Shown here piece after piece: positions 1 through 6,023 of a stretch of DNA of 12,277 nt. The stretch's first letter is position 1; every line of letters starts with the position of its first letter. The position numbers were made by a program, and so were the translations under genes. The notes beneath the pieces are model-generated. The model was not told the origin of the DNA, did no database searches, and saw only the letters and a list, made by a program, of their open reading frames with translations. The stretch comes from Burkholderiales bacterium. GTDB taxonomy: Bacteria; Pseudomonadota; Gammaproteobacteria; Burkholderiales; JAEUMW01. The stretch spans positions 1 through 12,277 of the forward strand of contig JAEUMX010000112.1 in assembly GCA_016791285.1 (NCBI GenBank), in the 5' to 3' direction.

Positions 1-395
1 TGGCCCTGATGCCCGCCGCAGCGCGCGCAGTGATACTCCGTGCGCGGCCACACGAGCTTGAAGTCGCGCCTGGTGCCCACCGCACCCGACCGGGTATCGA
101 AGAAGCTGGGCCAGCCCGTGCCGCTGTCGAACTTCTGGGCCGAGTCGAACAGCGGCAGGAAGCAGGCGGCGCAGATGAAAGTCCCGGCGCGCTTCTCTTC
201 GTTGAGCGGACTCGTGAAGGGCCGCTCCGTATCCTCTTCGAAGAGCACGCCATAGCGGTCGGTCGGCAGCAGCGCCTTCCATTCGGGCTTCGATTTGTTC
301 AAGGGTGTCACGGAAGAACTCTCCTTGGCAGCCGCGGGCCACGCGACGGTGGCGAACAACCCGGACAAGCCGGTAAGGAAAAGACGACGGTTCAT
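1..395 (-). CDS. msrB: Exported peptide-methionine (R)-S-oxide reductase MsrB, C-terminus cut by window edge
   Basis: MsrB reduces the R-epimer of methionine sulfoxide in proteins back to methionine. About 131 residues are visible. The family motif SGTGWPSF lies at residues 91-98, and two CxxC pairs, C75/C78 (CAAC) and C123/C126 (CARCGGHQG), are the usual structural zinc ligands. The catalytic cysteine lies further C-terminal, outside the window, so activity cannot be judged. The N-terminus MNRRLFLTG, followed by a hydrophobic stretch to about AAA23, looks like a Tat or Sec signal peptide, so the enzyme probably works in the periplasm. The ATG at 395 has a GGAG about 11 bases upstream. The gene follows the EF-hand gene on the same strand after a 70-base gap and may be co-transcribed with it. 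The family assignment is firm; the export route is inferred. Confidence 0.92.
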   Translation of the reverse strand, partial: MNRRLFLTGLSGLFATVAWPAAAKESSSVTPLNKSKPEWKALLPTDRYGVLFEEDTERPFTSPLNEEKRAGTFICAACFLPLFDSAQKFDSGTGWPSFFDTRSGAVGTRRDFKLVWPRTEYHCARCGGHQG

Positions 396-465
396 CTTCG
401 ATACTCCAGTGCTGCGGCAATCGGCAGTAGGACAGATTGCCATCGATACGGGTTCCGCGGGCGGC

Positions 466-945
466 TCAGAGACCCTTGCCGAGAAACTCCCTGGGCCCGG
501 CCATGCCGCTGTGCCCCGGGTCCATCATCTCGAACACCTCGACCTGGTAGGCGATGTATTCATCATGCGACACCCTGCCGTCCTTGTTCGCGTCGATCTT
601 GCTCATCATCTCCTTGCTCTGCAGTCCGCGCGCGTAGCCACCAGTGGCGAACGCAGCCATCTCGCTCGACGGGGCCAGGAACTCGCCCTCGTCGATCACC
701 ATCGTCTTGTCCTTGTCGAGCATGACGAACACCTGCTCCTGATACGCGACCCACTCGTCCCGCGACACCATGCCGTCCTTGTTGGCGTCGATCTTCTTCA
801 TCATGTCGCCGGTGCGAAGCCCGCTGGCGTAGCCTCCGGTGGCGAACGACACCATGTCGTCGGCGAGCGCGAACGGGGCGCAGATCAGTGTGGCGGCAAC
901 GGCTGCGACGGCGCGCATTCGGCGCGCGGTGGCGAGTGTGAACAT
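466..945 (-). CDS. Secreted EF-hand calcium-binding protein with internal duplication
   Basis: A 159-residue protein with an N-terminal signal peptide (about residues 1-28, ending in FALA). Two canonical EF-hand loops, DANKDGMVSRDE (53-64) and DANKDGRVSHDE (118-129), carry the expected Asp/Asn and final Glu ligands. Two further loops are poorer: DKDKTMVIDEGE (77-88) has most ligands but lacks the central glycine, and DPGHSGMAGPRE (142-153) is degenerate. Two units of about 65 residues repeat, each starting FATGGYA(S/R)GL (34 and 99). A reading 13 codons longer is open, but the ATG at 945 is preferred because GGAGGG lies 6 bases upstream and the signal peptide then begins at residue 1. The likely role is calcium binding or calcium-dependent signalling in the periplasm or outside the cell; no specific partner can be named. 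Confidence 0.85.
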   Translation of the reverse strand: MFTLATARRMRAVAAVAATLICAPFALADDMVSFATGGYASGLRTGDMMKKIDANKDGMVSRDEWVAYQEQVFVMLDKDKTMVIDEGEFLAPSSEMAAFATGGYARGLQSKEMMSKIDANKDGRVSHDEYIAYQVEVFEMMDPGHSGMAGPREFLGKGL

Positions 946-1096
946 CGTGATCCCTCCGAGACGGTTGGCGGAAACGGCGCACACCCGACAGACTCAGCGC
1001 CGGGCATCACGCTCACCAGCAGTGTGGCGGGAGCGGCTCACGCCGCCGTCACGCAAGTCTCACATTTCGATCACGGCGCAGCGCGCGCCGCGTGGG

Positions 1097-2671
1097 TCAT
1101 CCGACGGAGCGCGCCTGCACGGTGCGCAGCCTTTGCTCGAGCGCGCGCCGCTCCATCTCGACCCCGGCGCGCACGGCGAAGAGCGTGAAGATCGATTGCA
1201 CGGGCAGGTCCTCCTGCATCGGCTCGGTGTGGTAACAGGCGAGGTGCCCGATCACGCCGCCCGCGCTGTCGAAGATCGGGATGCCCAGATAGCTCTCGAA
1301 CCCCACCTCGCGCGGATAGATCACACCCACGTCTCGCTGGTACACGCAGACCCGCCCGAGGCTCACGGTCTCCTGACACGGCGTGCCCGCCAGGTCGAAC
1401 TCGTTCGCCTCGGCCCACGCATCGTTCTTCCAGGAGGCGAGCTTCCGCACGCGCGTGGTGGGAAAGTTGGCGCACTCGGCGATGAAGGCATACTTGACCC
1501 CGAGCACGCGCGCGAAGTTGCGCACGAGGCTGCGGAAGAAGTCGTCGCCGCGCGCGGCCACGAGCCCTTCGGCGAGCGATACCAGCACCTCCTCGGCGCG
1601 CTTGCGCGCCGTGATGTCGGTGTTGAGCCCGACCAGCCGATAAGGCTTCCCGCCCGCCGTCCGCAGCGTGGCACCGCGCGCGAGCACCCACCGGTAGCGG
1701 CCGTTCTTGTGGCGCAAGCGGTGATCGTTTTCGAAGCGCGCGGTCGCGCCGTGGAGATGCGCCTGCAAGGCGGCGAGCGTCGATTCGAGATCGTCGGGGT
1801 GGATGCGCCCGCGCCACGCTTCGACGCCGTTACCAATTTCGTCTTCGGTGTACCCGAGCATCGACTTCCAGCGCGGCGAGTAGTACACGTGGTCGGTGCC
1901 GAGGTCCCACTCCCAGAGCCCGTCGTCGGCCCCGCGCACCGCCAGCGTGTAGCGCTCCTCGCTCTCGTGCAGGCGGTCCTCGGCCGCCCGGCGGCGCTCC
2001 GTTTCGTGCGCGCTCTCGCGGCTGCGCTCGCCGAGCGCGTCGCCCAGACGGGCAATGCCCGCAGCCAGTCGGCCGACCTTATCGTCGCGGTCGACCTCCG
2101 GCAGGCGCGCCGTGCCGCCCGCGGCAAGCATGTCCGCCGTATTCGCGAGTCGCTCGAGCGGGCGCGCCACGAAGAATCGCAGCGCGAACCCGGTGGTCGC
2201 GAGAGCGACCGCGAGGCCGGCGAGCAGCAGCACGGTGACCGCGCGCCGGCTGCTGCGGATGGCGCCGAAGCCCGCGCTCAAGTCGACGTGCGCCGTGAGC
2301 CAGCCAAGCACCACCGCGCCGTCGTTGACGGACTGCTCGAACGCGCGCTCGTCCCCAACCGGCGCGGCGTGGCCCGGATCCGTAGCGGTGCGCCGCACCG
2401 ACTGTCCCGCACGGTTGCGCAGCTCGAGCCCGGTCCAGCCCGGATGCGCCCGCAGCGCAGCGTCGAGCAGCGGCGCCGCACCCGCCTCGCGGCCTGCCTT
2501 GAGCAGCGGCACGAGCTCGCGGGTCAGCCGCTCGAGGTCGCCGGCAACGCGCTCGCGGTACTGAATCTGCTGCTGCGCGATCGCCCACGGCGCCCACAGC
2601 CAGTGCACCGCGCCGGCCAGGACGAGCCACACCACGGCAAGCGGAGCCAGAATCTTCCAGTAGAGCGTCAT
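1097..2671 (-). CDS. Membrane sensor protein with HAMP, PAS and GAF domains and no output domain
   Basis: A 524-residue protein. A first membrane helix (about 7-29), a periplasmic segment (about 30-143) and a second helix (about 144-168) lead into a HAMP-like region (169-215) and a short charged coiled coil. A PAS domain follows (about 235-360; WEWDLGTDHVYYSPRWKSML, then the HPDDL motif and a closing GLNTDITARKRAEE), then a GAF domain (about 365-510; YLGIPIFDSAGGVIGHLACY). Such PAS-GAF modules usually sit in front of a kinase, GGDEF or EAL domain, but here the protein ends about 15 residues after GAF, and the 151 bases downstream cannot hold an output domain. The start has a strong GGGGAGGA ribosome site 4 bases upstream. 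The gene lies 17 bases after the histidine kinase stop, so it is probably the third gene of that operon and may modulate the kinase. Confidence 0.85.
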   Translation of the reverse strand: MTLYWKILAPLAVVWLVLAGAVHWLWAPWAIAQQQIQYRERVAGDLERLTRELVPLLKAGREAGAAPLLDAALRAHPGWTGLELRNRAGQSVRRTATDPGHAAPVGDERAFEQSVNDGAVVLGWLTAHVDLSAGFGAIRSSRRAVTVLLLAGLAVALATTGFALRFFVARPLERLANTADMLAAGGTARLPEVDRDDKVGRLAAGIARLGDALGERSRESAHETERRRAAEDRLHESEERYTLAVRGADDGLWEWDLGTDHVYYSPRWKSMLGYTEDEIGNGVEAWRGRIHPDDLESTLAALQAHLHGATARFENDHRLRHKNGRYRWVLARGATLRTAGGKPYRLVGLNTDITARKRAEEVLVSLAEGLVAARGDDFFRSLVRNFARVLGVKYAFIAECANFPTTRVRKLASWKNDAWAEANEFDLAGTPCQETVSLGRVCVYQRDVGVIYPREVGFESYLGIPIFDSAGGVIGHLACYHTEPMQEDLPVQSIFTLFAVRAGVEMERRALEQRLRTVQARSVG

Positions 2672-2688
2672 GCCGTCCTCCCCGCCCG

Positions 2689-4164
2689 TTACGCGACGCT
2701 GCCGGCGAGCGGCAGCGAGAACGCGAACACGGTACCGCGACCCGGCTCGCTCTCCGCCGTGATGCGGCCGCCGTGCAACTCGACGATCTGCCGGGCGATG
2801 GCGAGCCCCAGACCGGCGCCGCCCGAACGGCTGTCGCGGCTCTTGTCGACGCGGTAGAGGCGGTCGAAGACGTGCGGCAGGTGCTCCTTCGGAATCCCGG
2901 TGCCCGTGTCCGCTACCGTGATCAGCACGTCGCGCTCGCGCGAGCGCGTGGTGACGGTGACGCTGCCGCCGGCCGGGGTGTGGCGCAGTGCGTTGTCGAT
3001 CAGGTTCTGCAACACGCGCTCCGCGAGCGCGATGTCCGCCATCACGAAGGGCAGATCGGCACCGACTTCGGCACGAATGTCGAGCTGCCGTCGTTGCGCG
3101 TCGAGCGCGAACTTCTGCACCACGTCCTGGATCAGCTCCGCCACCGGGAACGCCTCGGCCTGGACCGTCACCTCCTTCGATTCGAGCTTCGCCAGCTCGA
3201 AGAGCTCGGACACGAGCTGCGCGAGGCGCTCGGTCTGCTGGGTCGCGATCGAGAGATAGGTGCGCTGCTCTTCGGCGGACAGGCTGGCGCCCTTGATGAT
3301 GAGCGTTTCGAGATAGCCCCTGAGCGACGCGAGCGGTGTGCGCAGATCGTGCGAGACGTTCGCGACCAGGTCCCGGCGCACGGCTTCCTGCTGCTGCAGT
3401 TCGCGAAGCATCGCCGTCATGCGCTCGGCCATCTCGTTGTAGGTCGCGGCCACGCGGTCGATCTCGTCCGCCCGGCCCGGCGGCGGCAGCGGTGAAAACA
3501 GGATCTTCTCGCGGAACGCGCTGTTCTTGAAGGCCTCCATCGCCGCCGCCAGCCGCTCCAGCTTGCGCGCCACGATGGCGAAGACGGTGAAGCCCGCCAC
3601 CACCGCCAGGACGAGACCGGCCAGCATGACCGAGAGGCTCTGGTTCAGGATGTACCGCGTTTCGCGATGGCCCGTGACGGCGTCGTACAGCTCTCCTCCC
3701 AGAATCGCATAAACGTAGCCCATGCCATCGTCGGCTGGGTCCACGGGTGCGGCCGCGAAGATCTTGCGGCGCGTGCCGTCGCGCGGGTCGTCGCCGCGGA
3801 TCGGAAAGCGAGCGCCGGCGACGAAGGCGTGGATCGGCGCGAGATCGACGCTGCGGCGAACCACCTTGCCGGGGGCGGCCGAGAACGCGAGGATCGCACC
3901 CGACTTGTCGACCACGTAGACCTCGATGCCGGGGTTCAGATGCATGAGCGAGTCGATCCGCCGCTTGAGCGCGAGCGGGTCGCCCGCACCGTCGCGGATC
4001 TCGGATGCGACTTCGGTGGCGAGATCGCGGTTCAACTCCTGGCTGACGGCGTCGCGGTACTCTGCGAGCGAGTACCGCATGATCACGAAAAACAGCACGC
4101 CCAGCACTGCAAAGAGAGCGACCAGTGCGAGTGCGAGCTTCGCGTAGAGCGAGTTGAGCCGCAT
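2689..4164 (-). CDS. Membrane sensor histidine kinase (OmpR-partner type)
   Basis: A 491-residue transmembrane kinase. Helix 1 spans about residues 8-30, the periplasmic sensing region 31-172, helix 2 about 174-198, and HAMP about 199-255. The dimerisation/phosphoacceptor motif NVSHDLRTPLASLRGYLETL contains the phosphorylated H272. The ATP-binding domain shows the N box (QNLIDNALRH, N391), G1 box (DTGTGIP, 419-425), F box (FDRLYRVDKS) and G2 box (GGAGLGLA, 448-455). All catalytic elements are intact, so it should autophosphorylate and pass phosphate to the regulator encoded immediately upstream. The start lies only 10 bases after that regulator's stop with a weak ribosome site, suggesting translational coupling. 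The stimulus is unknown: the periplasmic region has no motif that I recognise. Confidence 0.95.
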   Translation of the reverse strand: MRLNSLYAKLALALVALFAVLGVLFFVIMRYSLAEYRDAVSQELNRDLATEVASEIRDGAGDPLALKRRIDSLMHLNPGIEVYVVDKSGAILAFSAAPGKVVRRSVDLAPIHAFVAGARFPIRGDDPRDGTRRKIFAAAPVDPADDGMGYVYAILGGELYDAVTGHRETRYILNQSLSVMLAGLVLAVVAGFTVFAIVARKLERLAAAMEAFKNSAFREKILFSPLPPPGRADEIDRVAATYNEMAERMTAMLRELQQQEAVRRDLVANVSHDLRTPLASLRGYLETLIIKGASLSAEEQRTYLSIATQQTERLAQLVSELFELAKLESKEVTVQAEAFPVAELIQDVVQKFALDAQRRQLDIRAEVGADLPFVMADIALAERVLQNLIDNALRHTPAGGSVTVTTRSRERDVLITVADTGTGIPKEHLPHVFDRLYRVDKSRDSRSGGAGLGLAIARQIVELHGGRITAESEPGRGTVFAFSLPLAGSVA

Positions 4165-4174
4165 CGCGGTCGGT

Positions 4175-4885
4175 TCAGCCGCCCGGGTCTTCGTTGAATT
4201 TGTAGCCCACGCTCCAGACCGTGAGAATGTAGCGCGGCTTCGCGGGATCGGCCTCGATCTTCGTGCGCAGGCGATTGATGTGGGAATTCACCGTGTGCTC
4301 GTAGCCGCTGTGGCTGTAACCCCACACGGCGTCGAGCAGCTGTCCGCGGCTGTACACGCGCCCAGGGTTGCGCGCGAAGTGCACGAGCAGGTCGAACTCC
4401 TTCGCCGTGAGCTCGACCGGCCGGCCCGCCAGCATCGCCACGCGCCGGTCCGGATCGATCTCGAGCGCGCCGGCGCGGATCGTCTTCGGTGCCTCGCTGC
4501 TGCTGCCCGGGGCGAGCGCATCGCAGCGCCGGAAGATGGCCTTCACCCGCGCCACCAGTTCCATCACGCTGAACGGCTTGGTCAGGTAGTCGTCCGCCCC
4601 CAGTTCCAGCCCGAGCACGCGATCGAGCTCGGACGACTTCGAGGTCAGCATGAGTATCGGCGTGTAGCGCGACCTGGCCCGCACGCGCTTGCACACCTCG
4701 AGGCCGTCCATGCCGGGCAGCATGAGATCGAGGATGATGAGGTCGTACTGACCGGACTCGGCCTCGGCCAGTCCCGCGATGCCGTCGAACGCAAGCTTGG
4801 CGCGGCAGTTGAGATCCTTGAGATGAAGCTCGACCAGTTCGGCGATGTCCTGCTGGTCTTCGATCACGAGCACGTTGCGTTGCAT
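4175..4885 (-). CDS. OmpR/PhoB-family response regulator
   Basis: A 236-residue DNA-binding response regulator. The receiver domain (about 3-118) has the acidic pair E9/D10, phosphoacceptor D53 in ILDLMLPGMDG, T81 and K103 (LTKPF), all expected for an active receiver. The C-terminal winged-helix domain (about 138-232) has typical signatures: LTAKEFDLLVHFARNPGRVYSR, the recognition-helix region HTVNSHINRLRTKIE, and the final VWSVGYKF. The frame stays open about 106 codons further upstream, but that extension lacks family similarity. The ATG at 4885 is chosen because GGGAGGT lies about 6 bases upstream and the receiver starts there. It is the first gene of the regulator-kinase-sensor run. Its targets are unknown; a short dyad at 4918-4933 in its leader could be an autoregulatory site, which is speculative. 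Confidence 0.96.
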   Translation of the reverse strand: MQRNVLVIEDQQDIAELVELHLKDLNCRAKLAFDGIAGLAEAESGQYDLIILDLMLPGMDGLEVCKRVRARSRYTPILMLTSKSSELDRVLGLELGADDYLTKPFSVMELVARVKAIFRRCDALAPGSSSEAPKTIRAGALEIDPDRRVAMLAGRPVELTAKEFDLLVHFARNPGRVYSRGQLLDAVWGYSHSGYEHTVNSHINRLRTKIEADPAKPRYILTVWSVGYKFNEDPGG

Positions 4886-4917
4886 GCTACCTCCCGTGCG
4901 GTCCCTCAACCGCCCGT

Positions 4918-4933
4918 CAAGAATAGCTTCTTG
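4918..4933. promoter_or_regulatory. Short inverted repeat in the response-regulator leader
   Basis: CAAGAA-TAGC-TTCTTG is a perfect 6-bp dyad with a 4-base centre, 33 bases upstream of the response-regulator ATG (4885). It lies in the gap between that gene and the upstream miniprotein. No T-run follows on the minus strand, so a terminator is unlikely. It could be an operator or a weak RNA hairpin in the leader. A 6-bp dyad can arise by chance, so support is modest. Confidence 0.25.
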
Positions 4934-4956
4934 CCTTACCGCCGGCCACCCGGCGG

Positions 4957-5088
4957 TCACCGGGACCGTCGGTGCTTCCACCAAATGAGCGCGGGCAACA
5001 CCAGGAACGACCCGGGCATCAACAACAGCACGAGCCAGAACGACCCGTTCATGGCCCACTGCGCCACTCGCGTCACGCCGCTTACCAT
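4957..5088 (-). CDS. Putative 43-residue membrane miniprotein
   Basis: A small open frame starting with ATG at 5088. It encodes an amphipathic N-terminus, a long hydrophobic helix (about residues 16-36, FWLVLLLMPGSFLVLPALIW) and a basic tail WKHRRSR, consistent with one inner-membrane helix and a cytoplasmic C-terminus by the positive-inside rule. About 90% of its codons end in G or C, as in neighbouring real genes, which supports coding. The ribosome site is weak (AGGG about 11 bases upstream), and a second in-frame ATG at 5052 would give 31 residues that keep the helix. It ends 71 bases before the response regulator and could share its transcript. I do not recognise a family, and a non-coding explanation remains possible. 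Confidence 0.45.
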   Translation of the reverse strand: MVSGVTRVAQWAMNGSFWLVLLLMPGSFLVLPALIWWKHRRSR

Positions 5089-5121
5089 GCCAGACGAGCC
5101 CTGCGGCGATGCGCCCGGCAG

Positions 5122-5137
5122 TGTGAGATCTGCCACA
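5122..5137. promoter_or_regulatory. CRP-like palindrome
   Basis: TGTGA-GATCTG-CCACA matches the CRP/FNR-superfamily consensus TGTGA-N6-TCACA at nine of ten specified positions. It lies 33 bases upstream of the miniprotein start and 236 bases upstream of the response regulator, in a non-coding stretch. No convincing -10 element is next to it on the minus strand. A regulator of this family may control the two-component operon; this is inferred from one site only. Confidence 0.25.
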
Positions 5138-5267
5138 CGTTGTAGGAGAATGCGCACCTTCCGACATCCTTGGCTCGAGGTCCGGATGACCCATCGAGCG
5201 CAAGTCTGAACCGTGCGGGTCACGGTCCGCTCACGGAAGCTTCAAGAATCTATCACGGACGACGTGC

Positions 5268-5293
5268 AGCGCCGGAGAAGCGGCGCTCGCCGC
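5268..5293 (-). terminator. GC-rich stem-loop after the 126-residue gene
   Basis: Reading on the minus strand, 17-36 bases past the stop of the 126-residue gene, AGCGCCG-CTTCTC-CGGCGCT forms a perfect 7-bp stem with a 6-base loop (5268-5287). A second, mutually exclusive stem is GCGGC-GAGC-GCCGC (5280-5293). The position fits a transcription terminator, but there is no T-run, so an intrinsic terminator is not proven; it may only protect the 3' end of the mRNA. Confidence 0.3.
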
Positions 5294-5303
5294 GGGGGAC
5301 GCA

Positions 5304-5684
5304 TCAGGCGGCGGCGGGCATCGTATCGCGGACGGCGGCAGCCGCCTCCTCCCGCGTGTAGAACCGCCCGCAGCGTACGAAGCCGGAGACGAGGGAACGC
5401 TTGACCGCGGTAACGTGTCCGTAGGTCGTGCGTTCGATGACCACATCGTCCGGCAGACCGTCGTAGAGGTGCACCGGCGCCGGCCTGCCGTCACCGAAGC
5501 ACGATGCGTAGACACGCCCGGTATCGGCGTCGCGGAAAGCGGGGCGGAACCCGAGTCCCGCGTTGCCTTCGCTGCAGCCTCCGCCACCGCGATGGAAATG
5601 GGATTCGACATAGAGATCGGCGCAGCGCAGCGAGCGTGACAACGCGTCGGTGTCGGTCATGCTTCCGGTGGCCCCTGTATCCAT
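5304..5684 (-). CDS. Conserved-looking hypothetical protein, 126 residues
   Basis: I do not recognise this family. The protein is soluble in character, with no signal peptide or membrane helix. It has four cysteines (C21, C37, C62, C105), a glycine cluster HRGGGGCSEG (31-40), and ordered-looking segments GFRPAFRDADTGRVYASCFGDG and VHLYDGLPDDVV. Near the C-terminus it has GFVRCGRFYTREEAAAAV, which resembles a short strand-turn-helix end. A GTG four codons upstream (5696) is in frame, but the ATG at 5684 is preferred because GGAGG lies 5 bases upstream of it and inside the longer version. Codon bias matches the neighbours. It is transcribed away from the membrane-protein gene at 6020 and is alone in its unit, with a possible terminator hairpin just after its stop. 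Confidence 0.7.
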   Translation of the reverse strand: MDTGATGSMTDTDALSRSLRCADLYVESHFHRGGGGCSEGNAGLGFRPAFRDADTGRVYASCFGDGRPAPVHLYDGLPDDVVIERTTYGHVTAVKRSLVSGFVRCGRFYTREEAAAAVRDTMPAAA

Positions 5685-5796
5685 GACTGCCTCCACTTGG
5701 CTCTACGCGACCAAGTTCAGCAATCCGCGTGCCCAATCTGGCAGCCGCGCGCGGGTCGCGTACGACCCTCCTGGCGCGTGCGTCGCACCGCAGCGG

Positions 5797-5805
5797 TGCT
5801 ATAGT
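5797..5805 (+). promoter_or_regulatory. Extended -10 promoter element
   Basis: TG-C-TATAGT matches the extended -10 pattern TGnTATAnT. No good -35 hexamer lies 17 bases upstream, which extended -10 promoters can tolerate. Transcription would start near 5812 and give a leader of about 208 bases before the ATG at 6020, carrying the hairpin at 5899-5929. Confidence 0.4.
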
Positions 5806-5882
5806 GCCAAGGCTCGGCTGCGCAGCGTGTCCGCCCCGGTAAACACCTGGTCTCGATAGATCGATACGCGACTCGTCACGCG

Positions 5883-6023
5883 ATGGATGCAACGCCGACC
5901 GGTGCTCGCACCGGATCGTGCGAGCCCGGAACGAACGCATCGCCCACTCGTGTTCGCCCGCTCACCGTCGGCGCGAGCCGAAGACCGTCCCCATTACACC
6001 AAGACAAGGTAATCGAACCATGA
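5883..6023 (+). CDS. Possible 46-codon upstream open frame
   Basis: An ATG at 5883 opens a 46-residue Pro/Thr/Arg-rich frame whose TGA overlaps the ATG of the next gene (ATGA at 6020-6023), the usual geometry of translational coupling. Against it, there is no Shine-Dalgarno sequence, and third positions lack the strong G/C bias of the real genes around it. The hairpin at 5899-5929 lies inside it. It is more likely chance than a gene. Confidence 0.15.
   Translation: MDATPTGARTGSCEPGTNASPTRVRPLTVGASRRPSPLHQDKVIEP
5899..5929 (+). other. Long stem-loop in the leader of the membrane-protein gene
   Basis: CCGG-(T)-GCTCGCA pairs with TGCGAGC-CCGG: 11 base pairs with one bulged T and an 8-base loop CCGGATCG. 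An alternative 6-bp hairpin, CCGGTG-CTCG-CACCGG (5899-5914), uses the same left arm, so the two folds exclude each other. No T-run follows. It lies about 90 bases before the ATG at 6020 and would be transcribed from the promoter at 5797. Confidence 0.5.

Larger units (their letters stand above)
5685..6019. other. 335-base divergent intergenic region
   Basis: This gap lies between the minus-strand 126-residue gene and the plus-strand membrane-protein gene. It holds an extended -10 promoter (5797-5805), a pair of TCGATA direct repeats 8 bases apart (5853-5866) and a long stem-loop (5899-5929). It also holds a 46-codon open frame (5883-6023) with poor codon bias. The base mix at third positions differs from the neighbouring genes, so most of it is probably non-coding leader. 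I saw no clear promoter for the minus-strand gene. Confidence 0.6.

Noticed and set aside
1033..1046. Hairpin GCGGC-TCAC-GCCGC downstream of the PAS-GAF gene as a terminator
   Set aside because: Only 5 base pairs, no T-run, and GC-rich sequence gives such stems by chance.
839..2857. Long plus-strand open frame of 672 codons opposite the PAS-GAF sensor gene
   Set aside because: It is antisense to genes with clear domains, its product is Arg/Glu/His/Ala-rich with no recognisable fold, and high GC content makes long stop-free antisense frames common.
4886..5203. N-terminal extension of the response regulator by 106 codons
   Set aside because: No family similarity, overlaps the miniprotein region, and the ATG at 4885 has a strong ribosome site and the standard receiver start.
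5236..5243. Perfect 8-base palindrome GAAGCTTC
   Set aside because: Too short and isolated to be taken as a regulatory site; it is a common restriction-site-like palindrome.
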